Part shown: positions 32,725 to 40,625 of the stretch, one piece after another
How positions within the stretch are numbered: the first letter of the stretch is position 1
Layout of the letters: the number at the start of each line of letters is the position of its first letter
Assembly (NCBI RefSeq): GCF_035277725.1
Contig: NZ_DATEJY010000053.1
Location: 1 to 64,000, forward strand
Direction of reading: 5' to 3'
DNA from: Dyella_B sp035277725
Lineage (GTDB): Bacteria; Pseudomonadota; Gammaproteobacteria; Xanthomonadales; Rhodanobacteraceae
Length of the DNA: 64,000 nt
Program-made: the position numbers and the translations under genes
Notes under the pieces: generated by a model
The model's database searches: none
Seen by the model: only the letters and a program-made list of their open reading frames with translations
What the model was told of the DNA's origin: nothing

Positions 32725-33402
32725 ATGAAAAAAATTGCTGTTGGCGTCGCCGACGACCATCCCATCGTCGTGCTCGGTGTGTTGCATTTGCTTCAATCCA
32801 GTCCGGATATCGAAGTCGTTTTCACCACGGAACGTATCGAAGACCTGCTTCGCCTGCTGGTGGAAGCACCCGTGGACGTACTGCTGTGCGATTACGAATT
32901 CAGGGACGATCCGCAAGCCGACGGCCTTCGCTTGCTGGAGAGCGCCAGGCGCGTTGCGCCGGACACACGCATCATCGTGTTCAGCTCGCACGTTTCGCCT
33001 TATCTGATCTCCTCGGCCATGGAGGCGGGCGCTTCCGGCTTTATTGGCAAGAAATACAGCGATTTCGCCAACCTGGCCTACGCCATACGCTCTTTCGCGC
33101 ATAAGAAATTCTTTCTGCCCAACTCGCTTCAGCAGCGTCTTTGGTACAAAAACGGCTTCTCAATGAGAGAAGATGCCAGCGACCAGCGATGCGCACGGCC
33201 AGGCGGTCTGTCCGACAAGGAAACGACTGTGGCGCGGCTGATCTGCGAAGGACTGTCGCTGGCGGACATCGCCCACCAGCTAAGACGTAGTCCCAAGACG
33301 ATCAGCAATCAGAAGAACGCGGCGATGAAAAAACTTGGTGTGCGCAACGATGTGGAGCTATGCGTCGCCATGCGCGAAATTTTTTCACTGACGGATGCTT
33401 AA
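32725..33402 (+). CDS. RcsB/FimZ-like LuxR-type response regulator 2
   Basis: 225 residues, a tandem paralogue of the preceding regulator with the same landmarks: VGVADDHPIVVLGVLHLLQS, VLLCDYEFRDD, IVFSSHVS, FIGKKYSD, GGLSDKETTVARLICEGLSL and RSPKTISNQKNAAMKKLG. The recognition helix is identical between the two, so they should bind the same or overlapping sites; differences lie mainly in the receiver surface and linker, suggesting different kinases or heterodimers. Its stop codon TAA (33400-33402) falls inside the left arm of the inverted-repeat element at 33398-33692. Confidence 0.88.
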   Translation: MKKIAVGVADDHPIVVLGVLHLLQSSPDIEVVFTTERIEDLLRLLVEAPVDVLLCDYEFRDDPQADGLRLLESARRVAPDTRIIVFSSHVSPYLISSAMEAGASGFIGKKYSDFANLAYAIRSFAHKKFFLPNSLQQRLWYKNGFSMREDASDQRCARPGGLSDKETTVARLICEGLSLADIAHQLRRSPKTISNQKNAAMKKLGVRNDVELCVAMREIFSLTDA

Positions 33403-33692
33403 GGCAACACGGATCAAGTATCGCCGTCGTCACCCGCCCTGTCTGTTCGCAGGTCGCAGGGGCGTCGGCGAAGGCAGACTGGCGTCTGTCGAGATGGCGG
33501 CCCTGCGGCATGCGGACAGACAGGGCTGGCCCCAACATGTTGAATCCAAAGTGATGGGGTGATGTCTGGAAGGCCCGCATGCTGCGCCGCGCGGCTTGGC
33601 AAGACGGCCAGTCTTCCCGGCGCCACGCGACACACCCTGCGGGCCTTCCAGACATCATGGCGACGGCGATACTTGATCAGTGTTGCCTTAAG
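33398..33692. repeat. Nested inverted-repeat element (295 bp)
   Basis: Outer arms 33398-33432 and 33658-33692 match over 35 bases with two mismatches (CTTAAGGCAACAC at each outer edge). Inside are two further stem-loops: 33436-33451 with 33511-33526 (GCCCTGTCTG core, one mismatch) and a perfect 19-bp pair 33560-33578 with 33639-33657 (TGATGTCTGGAAGGCCCGC). The whole would fold as a three-way junction. No credible protein lies inside. It could be a non-autonomous mobile element with long terminal inverted repeats, a structured RNA, or a strong terminator for the regulator gene. No clear target duplication is seen. Confidence 0.8.
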
Positions 33693-33984
33693 GCTGCTTG
33701 CACTTGGGCTGATCGGGTTTGTGCATGGAAGATTTGATCCAGCCCGCTTCGATTTATGTATCGCTAACAACTTTGGGTGGTCGCCCATTAACAAGGCGCA
33801 GTGATGAATCCATGCTTCACCCAATTTCGAGCAGGATTTCGTACGAATCTTGCGACGGTGTGAGGTTCGCCTGTTTCGCCGTGTGCGGTAGGGCGACACC
33901 GATCGGTTTCGCCGCTTCCACGACCTGGCGGCGGTGAAAGTGGCTGCCATGAGGCGGCTTTTTCATATCCTTGAGGAGTAATTC
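33693..33984. promoter_or_regulatory. Leader/promoter region of the fimbrial operon
   Basis: 292 bases with no gene, upstream of the major fimbrial subunit. It ends in a terminator-like hairpin (33943-33963) and a strong ribosome-binding site TTGAGGAG at 33971-33978. I cannot place a promoter with confidence. Confidence 0.5.
33943..33963 (+). terminator. Terminator-like hairpin in the fimbrial leader
   Basis: GCTGCC-ATGA-GGCGGC forms a six-bp stem (one G·T pair) followed directly by TTTTT, 21 bases before the subunit ATG. Its place in a leader, not after a gene, suggests attenuation. Confidence 0.5.
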
Positions 33985-34563
33985 ATGAAGCACAACAAAA
34001 TCGCACTAGCGGCGGCTTTGGTCCTTGGTCTTGGTGCAGCGGGTTCGGCCAGTGCCGACCAGGGTTTGATCACATTTGTCGGTTCCGTTTCCGATGGTAC
34101 TTGCGTCGTCAGCGGCGGCACGGGCACCAATGGCGGCGTCGGCAACTTTACGGTTCCGATCGACCCAGTGCTCAGCACCGACTTCACGAGGGCCAATCAG
34201 CCTTTGGGCCTGACCCAGTTCAACATCAATATCAGCAAGGATGGTAACGGCGCGCCCTGCAGTGGTCTGCAAAACGGCAATGCAGAGTTCGGTTTCGTGA
34301 CCTCCAGCCCCAACGTCAACGTGGCCGGTCGCCTGAAAAATGTGACCACGGCAGCGCAGGGCGGTGCCACCAATGTCGAACTGCAATTGCTTGATGATAC
34401 TGGCACGGCAATCAATCTTTCCCAGCCCAAGACCTGGACTGTCACGGGCCTTGACACCCAGGCTGCCACGCTCACCTACGGGGTCGAGTACTACTCGACC
34501 AATGCCAATGTGGGCGCCGGTGGCGTTCGCTCCGACGTCATCTACAACGTTACCTATAACTAA
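33985..34563 (+). CDS. Major fimbrial subunit (type 1 pilin family)
   Basis: 192 residues from ATG 33985 with TTGAGGAG upstream. Signal peptide KHNKIALAAALVLGLGAAGS, cleaved after SASA. Mature protein follows the chaperone-usher pilin pattern: ITFVGSVSDGTCVV (first Cys), GAPCSG (second Cys, disulphide), and a C-terminal strand GVRSDVIYNVTYN with the penultimate Tyr recognised by chaperones. First gene of the operon and followed by a terminator-like hairpin, as expected for a subunit needed in excess over chaperones and usher. Confidence 0.9.
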   Translation: MKHNKIALAAALVLGLGAAGSASADQGLITFVGSVSDGTCVVSGGTGTNGGVGNFTVPIDPVLSTDFTRANQPLGLTQFNINISKDGNGAPCSGLQNGNAEFGFVTSSPNVNVAGRLKNVTTAAQGGATNVELQLLDDTGTAINLSQPKTWTVTGLDTQAATLTYGVEYYSTNANVGAGGVRSDVIYNVTYN

Positions 34564-34574
34564 GTAGCGCCTCA

Positions 34575-34607
34575 GTCGGTAACCGCTTCGGCGGTTGCCG
34601 ACTTTTT
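34575..34607 (+). terminator. Rho-independent terminator/attenuator after the pilin gene
   Basis: GTCGGTAACCGC-TTCG-GCGGTTGCCGAC, a 12-bp stem with a stable TTCG loop, followed by TTTTT. It lies between the pilin and the first chaperone and probably reduces downstream expression. Confidence 0.88.
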
Positions 34608-34624
34608 CTGTGCAGGAAATGACT

Positions 34625-35377
34625 ATGACCAAGGCAATGCGTTTTGTCCTGATCGGGCTTGCGGCCGCGATGGGAGTGTTTGCGGGACGCAGCGAGGCCG
34701 ACGTGGTTATCAACAACACGCGCGTGGTGTATCCGGCTTCTGAGAAAGAAGTCACCATGCAAACGGTCAACAAAGGGGCAAATCCCATGTTGGTCCAGGT
34801 GTGGATCGATGACGGCAACGAGCAGGCTTCGTCCACCCAGGCCAAGGTGCCGTTCACGGTGATCCCCCCGCTGTTTCGCCTTGAGTCGCAGAAGGGACAG
34901 GCAGTGCGCATCCTTTATACCGGCGAACCGTTGCCGACCGACAAGGAAAGTCTGTTCTGGGTCAACATGCTTGAGGTCGCTCCAAACCCGAAAGAAAACA
35001 GCGGGAAGAACATGATGCAATTTGCCGTGCGCACACGCATCAAACTGCTGTTCCGCCCGCGGGGATTATCGGCAGATGGCGCGTTCGAGGCAGCCAAGCA
35101 CCTGCGGTGGATGCTTCGCACTGGTGAAGGTGGCAAGACATCTGTGCTCCACGTCGATAATCCCACGCCTTACTACGTCAACTTTGCTCGTGTTGGGGCA
35201 AGGATAGGCGAGCAGCAAATCGAAGGAACGGCGGGCACGGTCGAGCCGGGTGGTTCGTCGGACTTTCCCATCAAGGAACTTGCCGGTCACACGGTGGCCG
35301 ATGTGCAGGCCGATTTTCAGGTGATATCCGACATCGGCGCTCGGGTCCCCTATTTGCAGCCAATGGTTTCCCAGTAG
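34625..35377 (+). CDS. Periplasmic fimbrial chaperone 1
   Basis: 250 residues from ATG 34625, with AGGAA at good distance (ATG 34619 is also in frame). Signal peptide FVLIGLAAAMGVFAGRSEA. PapD-like two-Ig-domain chaperone: VVINNTRVVYPASEKEVTMQ, then the conserved Arg/Lys region, PLFRLESQKGQAVRILYTG, LFWVNMLEVAPNPKE and RTRIKLLFRP, which are the G1 strand and hinge that donate a strand to subunits. Paralogous to the next gene. Two chaperones for one usher suggest separate handling of major and minor subunits. Confidence 0.92.
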   Translation: MTKAMRFVLIGLAAAMGVFAGRSEADVVINNTRVVYPASEKEVTMQTVNKGANPMLVQVWIDDGNEQASSTQAKVPFTVIPPLFRLESQKGQAVRILYTGEPLPTDKESLFWVNMLEVAPNPKENSGKNMMQFAVRTRIKLLFRPRGLSADGAFEAAKHLRWMLRTGEGGKTSVLHVDNPTPYYVNFARVGARIGEQQIEGTAGTVEPGGSSDFPIKELAGHTVADVQADFQVISDIGARVPYLQPMVSQ

Positions 35378-35404
35378 TCGATTCATAGCCCTGGACCGGA
35401 TTCC

Positions 35405-36184
35405 ATGCGTAGGGAAATGCCATTCATACGTTCTGCCCGCTGCCGCATGCTTGCAGCGGTGGTCGCCCTGTTCGGCGTGGTGGCATCAAGTGCGCACGCG
35501 GGAATAGTCATTACCGGCACGCGTGTGATTTACCCAGCGCAGGAACGCGAAGTGACGGTGCGTCTCAAGAATTCAGGCAACAAGCCGGCGTTGGTGCAGG
35601 CCTGGATCGATGACGGACACGAGGCAAGCAAACCCAGCGATATGCGTGTGCCTTTCGCGCTGCTGCCATCGGTCTTTCGTGTGGAACCGCAAAAAGGCCA
35701 GTCGCTGCGCATCCTGTTCACGGGTGCCGACCTGCCCCAGGATCGAGAGTCCGTGTACTACCTGAACGTGCTGGAGATTCCACCTAAGCCCAAATCGGCA
35801 GAGTCCGGACGCAATACGCTGCAGTTTGCCTTCCGCACACGCATGAAATTGTTTTACCGGCCTGCTGCATTGACCGAAGACCCATCAGCCGTTACCAGGC
35901 AGCTCAGATGGAGCTTCAGTGCCAACGAAAAGGGTGAGCGTGTACTGCACATGGAAAACGCCTCGCCGTACTACGTATCGATGGCGGAGGTGAAGCTCAA
36001 GGCCGCCGGGAAAACGATCGACATGAAGCCCGAGATGGCGCCTCCGTTCGGCCACGTGGACTTCGTGCCGATGAAGGGAGCGCTCGATATTCAAGACCCG
36101 AAAATCATCATTTCCTATGGCTTGTTGAACGACTACGGCGCCACCGTGGATGGCACGGCGCAGATGGCTGAGGCCGGTAGTTAA
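35405..36184 (+). CDS. Periplasmic fimbrial chaperone 2
   Basis: 259 residues from ATG 35405 (ATG 35417 is an alternative). Signal peptide RMLAAVVALFGVVASSAHA. Same PapD-type signatures as its neighbour: GIVITGTRVIYPAQEREVTV, SVFRVEPQKGQSLRILFTG, SVYYLNVLEIPPKPK and RTRMKLFYRPAAL, with about 45% identity by eye. Starts 28 bases after chaperone 1 and ends 26 bases before the usher, clearly one operon. Confidence 0.92.
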   Translation: MRREMPFIRSARCRMLAAVVALFGVVASSAHAGIVITGTRVIYPAQEREVTVRLKNSGNKPALVQAWIDDGHEASKPSDMRVPFALLPSVFRVEPQKGQSLRILFTGADLPQDRESVYYLNVLEIPPKPKSAESGRNTLQFAFRTRMKLFYRPAALTEDPSAVTRQLRWSFSANEKGERVLHMENASPYYVSMAEVKLKAAGKTIDMKPEMAPPFGHVDFVPMKGALDIQDPKIIISYGLLNDYGATVDGTAQMAEAGS

Positions 36185-36209
36185 TTACGTAAGAGAAGGG
36201 CGGAACGCG

Positions 36210-39059
36210 ATGTACTCCATGCCACACAAGAACGATAACCCGAGTACCCGCGCTGCTGCACTGCGTAGGCATCCGTTGACCTTGGCCATCTTGCTTGCGC
36301 CAAGCGGGGTCGCTTTTGGCGCTGAACTGCCGGCATATGTGGCGGCTGGACCGGCTGCCGGCATGGCGGCCATGGGCGCGGACGCATCGCCAGGCGGCGC
36401 GTTTGGTCCCGAACCCGCGCTTGGCCCTGAGCCCGTCGAATACAACGCAGCATTTCTCAATGGCGGCAAGGTAGACGTTTCCCGTTTCGAAAAGGGCAAC
36501 CCGGTAACGCCCGGTGTCTATCCGGTCGATCTGTTGGTCAATGGCAAGGGGCGGGGGCGCCTGGATGTACGTTTCCTTGCCGTGTCCGGCTCGGACGTGG
36601 CCGCGCCATGTTTTAATCTCACTGATTTGCGCCGCGTCGGCGTGAACGATGACCGTGTCATCGAGCGGCTTACCGAAAATGGAAAAACAGCCGCGCCAAG
36701 GCAGAATGAGTGCATTCCGTTTGCCAAGGCCGTGCCCGGCGCAACCGCCTACTTCGACACCGGTGCACTTGAGCTCAACCTGACCATTCCGCAGCTGGAG
36801 TTGCGGCACGAGCCACGCGGCTATGTCGATCCTTCCCGCTGGGATCAAGGCATCAATGCCGGCATCGTTCAATACAATTTCAGCGCCTACAACAATACGC
36901 CGCATCAGGGCTCCACTTTTACCGGCGCTTACCTGGGGCTGCAGAACGGTGTCAACGTCGAAGGCTGGCGCTTGCGGCAATGGGCCACCCTCACGGTCGG
37001 CACCCGCGCCGGCACCCATTGGCGCAGCAACCAGCTTTACGCGCAGCATGACGTCACCTCGCTGAAAAGCCAGGTCACGCTCGGCGACAGCTCCACCGAC
37101 GGCAACGTGTTCGATACGTTCAATGTGCGAGGCGTACAGCTCGCCAGCGACGATCGCATGTTGGCCGATTACCAGCGCTCCTATGCGCCGACGGTCCGTG
37201 GCGTGGCGGAAACCAATGCGCGCGTGCTGGTACGCCAGAATGGCATGGTGCTCACGGAGATCAACGTGGCGCCGGGACCATTCGAGATAAATGACCTGTC
37301 CACAGCCGGCTACGGCGGCGATCTCGAGGTCGTGGTCGTGGAGGCGGATGGGCGGGAACGTTCCTTTCTTGTGCCGTATGCCTCGATTCCGCAACTGTTG
37401 CGTCCCGGAGTTGCGCGCTACAACCTCACCGCAGGCGTGTATCGCGATTTCAGCCTCAACACCCAACCTGCCGTTTTCCAAGGCGTATACCAGCGCGGCC
37501 TCACCAATCTGCTTACGGGATATGCCGGTGTGCAGGCGTCCACCGGCTATGGCGCGGGCCTGGTAGGTGCAGCCTTCAATACTGAATTCGGCGCGTTGGC
37601 CTTCGATATCACCGGCGCCAGGACGCAATTGCCAAAAGGCAGCAGTTCGGCTGGCTACAGCGCGCGCATCAGCTACGGCAAGGAAGTACCCGAAACCAGA
37701 ACCAACATCACGGTGGCGGCGTATCGCTATTCGTCATCGGGCTTTTACAGCTTGCGCGATGCCATCTACGCCAGAAATGCCGGGCCGGATCGCTTCTACA
37801 GCTTGCCGAGCACGGTAGACGGTGTGCCGTCGTGGGTGACCAATCCATACGGGCTATCTCCGCAGGCAAGCGATTCGTGGAACGACTACCGTGTACGGAG
37901 CCGGTTGCAGGTCAACCTCACCCAGCCATTGGCAAGCAAAGGCTCCGTCAATTTCATGGCCGGCATCCAGGATTATTGGAGTCATCGGCGCGGCAGGGAT
38001 GTGCAGTATCAGGCTGGTTATGGCAACTCGCTTGGACGCGTGAGTTATTCGCTATACGCCACGCGTGTGCGCACCCTGGGATTGGGTATGGATACCCAGG
38101 TCGGCCTCACTTTCAGCGTTCCCCTGGATTCGTCGGCCGCGACACGCTCGGATGGTTTCCATCACCTTACGTCGACGCTGTCGCGTTACTCGAGCAGCGA
38201 CTATGCGACGCAGGCCACGGCACAGGGTTCGTCGCGTGGCGAACATCCGCTGTATTACTCCGTCAGCGCGTCGCGCAGCGCATCCGGTGGCCGTGGTGAT
38301 GCGAGTGGTGGCGGTACCTTCCAATACTACTCACCCGTTGGCACCTACGGCGGCAACATATCGTTCGGTGGGCGAAACAATCAGGTTGGTGTAAGTGCGT
38401 CGGGTTCGTTCGCCATTCATGCGGGCGGGATAACCGCTGGCCCGCCGCTGGGCAGTGCCTTTGCATTGATCGAGGCCAAAGGCGCCAAAGGCGGTCAGGT
38501 CATCGACGGCCAAGGTGCGAAAATCGGCGGCCGAGGTTACGCCTTGGCACCTTCGCTGACGCCTTATCGCGTCAACCAGGTCGGTATCGATCCCAAGGGT
38601 GTGTCGCTGGATGTCGAACTGGGCAACACCACGCAGGAGATCGTGCCTCGTGCTGGCGCGCTGGTGAAGGTCAAGCTGGTCACGGATCAGGGACTCGCCG
38701 TGTTCGCCACCATTGCCGATGCAACAGGCGAGCCGATGCCGATGGGCGCCCAGGTATTCGACGCAAGTGGCAAAGCGATAGGTATCGTGGGGCAGGCCGG
38801 GCTGGCTTACATGCGCGGTGTGGAGGGCAATGGGCAGTTGGAGGTCCGCTGGGGCGATGAGGCTGACCAGAGTTGCTCAGCGCCCTACGACATCCCATCC
38901 AGCAAGCCTGGCAACAATAAAACGAACATGGCTTCGGAGATTACACGGATAGAACTGCGTTGCGTTCGCCAGGCGCGCCCTGCTGTGAAAATGTCCAGCA
39001 GCATCAAAGGCGATAAGCGCGATGCAGACGTGCGACCGACGACAAGGAATCAGACATGA
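36210..39059 (+). CDS. Outer-membrane fimbrial usher
   Basis: 949 residues from ATG 36210 with AGAAGGG upstream; the longer frame overlaps the chaperone end. Signal peptide region HPLTLAILLAPSGVAFGA. N-terminal chaperone-binding domain EYNAAFLNGGKVDVSRFEKG, then a 24-strand barrel with usher motifs NFSAYNNTPHQGSTFTGAYL, TLGDSSTDGNVFDTFNVRGV, YAPTVRGVAETNARVLVRQN and GYGGDLEVVVVEADGRE (plug), and C-terminal Ig-like domains ending in CSAPYDIPSS. Slightly longer than PapC/FimD (about 840-880). Its stop overlaps the minor-subunit ATG. Confidence 0.95.
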   Translation: MYSMPHKNDNPSTRAAALRRHPLTLAILLAPSGVAFGAELPAYVAAGPAAGMAAMGADASPGGAFGPEPALGPEPVEYNAAFLNGGKVDVSRFEKGNPVTPGVYPVDLLVNGKGRGRLDVRFLAVSGSDVAAPCFNLTDLRRVGVNDDRVIERLTENGKTAAPRQNECIPFAKAVPGATAYFDTGALELNLTIPQLELRHEPRGYVDPSRWDQGINAGIVQYNFSAYNNTPHQGSTFTGAYLGLQNGVNVEGWRLRQWATLTVGTRAGTHWRSNQLYAQHDVTSLKSQVTLGDSSTDGNVFDTFNVRGVQLASDDRMLADYQRSYAPTVRGVAETNARVLVRQNGMVLTEINVAPGPFEINDLSTAGYGGDLEVVVVEADGRERSFLVPYASIPQLLRPGVARYNLTAGVYRDFSLNTQPAVFQGVYQRGLTNLLTGYAGVQASTGYGAGLVGAAFNTEFGALAFDITGARTQLPKGSSSAGYSARISYGKEVPETRTNITVAAYRYSSSGFYSLRDAIYARNAGPDRFYSLPSTVDGVPSWVTNPYGLSPQASDSWNDYRVRSRLQVNLTQPLASKGSVNFMAGIQDYWSHRRGRDVQYQAGYGNSLGRVSYSLYATRVRTLGLGMDTQVGLTFSVPLDSSAATRSDGFHHLTSTLSRYSSSDYATQATAQGSSRGEHPLYYSVSASRSASGGRGDASGGGTFQYYSPVGTYGGNISFGGRNNQVGVSASGSFAIHAGGITAGPPLGSAFALIEAKGAKGGQVIDGQGAKIGGRGYALAPSLTPYRVNQVGIDPKGVSLDVELGNTTQEIVPRAGALVKVKLVTDQGLAVFATIADATGEPMPMGAQVFDASGKAIGIVGQAGLAYMRGVEGNGQLEVRWGDEADQSCSAPYDIPSSKPGNNKTNMASEITRIELRCVRQARPAVKMSSSIKGDKRDADVRPTTRNQT

Positions 39060-39610
39060 AAACCAATAGCCGTCCAGCGTCCGTTCGCAGTGCGTCTCCA
39101 GTAGCGATGGCCATGGCATCTTGCTGGATGTGCTCATCTACCATGGCTGCGACGTCCGCCTCGGTCACCGTGAATTTTCGTGGTGAATACAGCGTTCCTA
39201 CCTGTTCCGTGGTGGGCGATCAAGATCAAATCGTGGTTCTGCGCACGGTTCAAGCACGCGACCTCGTGCCTGTCGGCACCCCAAAAGAAGAGACGCGATT
39301 CACCATAACCTTCCAGTGCCCAAGCGGTGTCAACAACGCGCGCATTTTCCTGGACGGCAGCTCAGTGGATACAAGCACAGGCAATCTCGTTCCCCAGTCT
39401 GGGCCGGGGATGGCCCAGAACGTGCAAATTCATCTCCAAAACGACGACGGTTCGGTCATCAAGGTGGGCGATGCCACCACGATGAAAGTCATTCCCGTGT
39501 CAGGCACACAGCCCATACCCGTCGATTTCTATGCAAGCTATTACCCTACGGGCGACGTCTCCCCGGGCGACGTGAACGCCATCGCTACGTACGTGATTGA
39601 TGTGCCATAG
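39056..39610 (+). CDS. Minor fimbrial subunit
   Basis: 184 residues; ATG overlaps the usher stop (ATGA). A long signal segment runs to about residue 35 (MAMASCWMCSSTMAATSA). Mature part has one pilin domain: VTVNFRGEYSVPTCSVV (Cys1), FTITFQCPSG (Cys2), and a final strand ATYVIDVP suited to chaperone donation. It is too short for a two-domain tip adhesin, so it is probably a tip adaptor or terminator subunit. A two-domain adhesin candidate exists at 59716-60759. Confidence 0.8.
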   Translation: MKTNSRPASVRSASPVAMAMASCWMCSSTMAATSASVTVNFRGEYSVPTCSVVGDQDQIVVLRTVQARDLVPVGTPKEETRFTITFQCPSGVNNARIFLDGSSVDTSTGNLVPQSGPGMAQNVQIHLQNDDGSVIKVGDATTMKVIPVSGTQPIPVDFYASYYPTGDVSPGDVNAIATYVIDVP

Positions 39611-40014
39611 GCATCTTCTTTGCCGCTGCACGCCGCGTAGGCTGGGATGAAATCCCAGCATCGGTTGCGGAAAGAAAGCTGGGATTGCCATCCCAGCCTA
39701 CATTTCTTTGGCGAATGCTCGAATAAATCAGCGCACCTCCAAGTTACGTCTGGTCGAAAATCATCCATTTGGTCATATGGCCTAAAACGCCGCGTGGCTG
39801 TGGAGCGTCATTCGCCCAGCTTGCGCATCTTCTTTTGCTTACGGTCGAGTCATCGTTACACCAGCAGGACGCCGTGTCTTTTGGGTATACGCCCATATTC
39901 GCCGCGATGAGCCAACCGTAGTATCGCGCATCACGTATGGCGTCCTGTCTTGTGGCATGGCGCAAAACGCCATCCATCTTGCCCTAAGCAACAGCCTATA
40001 TCCGGAGCTACCTC
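39611..40014. promoter_or_regulatory. Intergenic region between fimbrial and T6SS operons
   Basis: 404 bases, no gene. Bases 39637-39701 are a palindromic repeat. The remaining 310 bases must hold the T6SS promoter; TTGGTCATATGG at 39769-39780 is AT-rich, but I cannot assign boxes. No sigma-54 GG-N10-GC site was evident. Confidence 0.5.
39637..39701. repeat. GTAGGCTGGGAT palindromic repeat, copy 5
   Basis: Arms GTAGGCTGGGATGAAATCCC and GCTGGGATTGCCATCCCAGC after the fimbrial operon. Confidence 0.9.
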
Positions 40015-40578
40015 ATGGCGGCGATTTCCAACAGCTCGCAACAATTGTTTTCCAAAAGTTCGCAGAAGTTCATCGCGCGCAACCGTTCGCCGCGCGTACA
40101 GATCGAATACGACGTCGAAATCTACGGTTCCGATAAAAAGATCGAGTTGCCGTTCGTGATGGGCGTCATGGCCGATCTGTCCGGGAATCCGATAGAGGCG
40201 CTCCCTTCGGTCAACGACAGGAAATTCCTGACCATCGACGTCGACAACTTCGACGAGCGCATGAAGGCCATCAAGCCGCGTGTGGCTTTCGCCGTTCCCA
40301 ACACGCTTACCGGCGAAGGCCAGCTGATGGTCGACATGACGTTCGAAAGCATGGACGACTTCTCGCCTGCCGCCATCGCAAAGAAGGTCGACGCCCTTTC
40401 ACAGCTGCTTGAGGCTCGCACACAGCTCGCCAACCTGCAGACATACATGGATGGCAAGGCAGGCGCCGAGAACCTTGTAAACAAGGTGTTGAAGGACCCG
40501 GCGCTGCTGGCCGCGCTGTCCAAGGCGCCAAAGGCTGAGCCGAAGGCTTCTTCCAGCGAAGCCGACACCGACGAGTAA
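40015..40578 (+). CDS. tssB: T6SS contractile sheath small subunit TssB
   Basis: 187 residues. Family signatures: SSQKFIARNRSPRVQIEYDV near the N-terminus, IELPFVMGVMADLSGN, FLTIDVDNFDERM and FSPAAIAKKVDALSQLLEAR, which is the helix that binds TssC. The acidic, Ala/Ser-rich tail after residue 165 is dispensable-looking. TssB and TssC form the sheath around the Hcp tube. First gene of the plus-strand T6SS operon; tssC follows after 47 bases with its own AGGAA. Confidence 0.95.
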   Translation: MAAISNSSQQLFSKSSQKFIARNRSPRVQIEYDVEIYGSDKKIELPFVMGVMADLSGNPIEALPSVNDRKFLTIDVDNFDERMKAIKPRVAFAVPNTLTGEGQLMVDMTFESMDDFSPAAIAKKVDALSQLLEARTQLANLQTYMDGKAGAENLVNKVLKDPALLAALSKAPKAEPKASSSEADTDE

Positions 40579-40625
40579 CGAGCCATCCGGCGAACACCCC
40601 AGGCATAGGAAGTAGTGAGGAAACA

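Noticed and set aside
33559..33804. Small open frames within and after the nested inverted repeat
   Set aside because: They lack ribosome-binding sites and appear on both strands because of the symmetry of the repeat.
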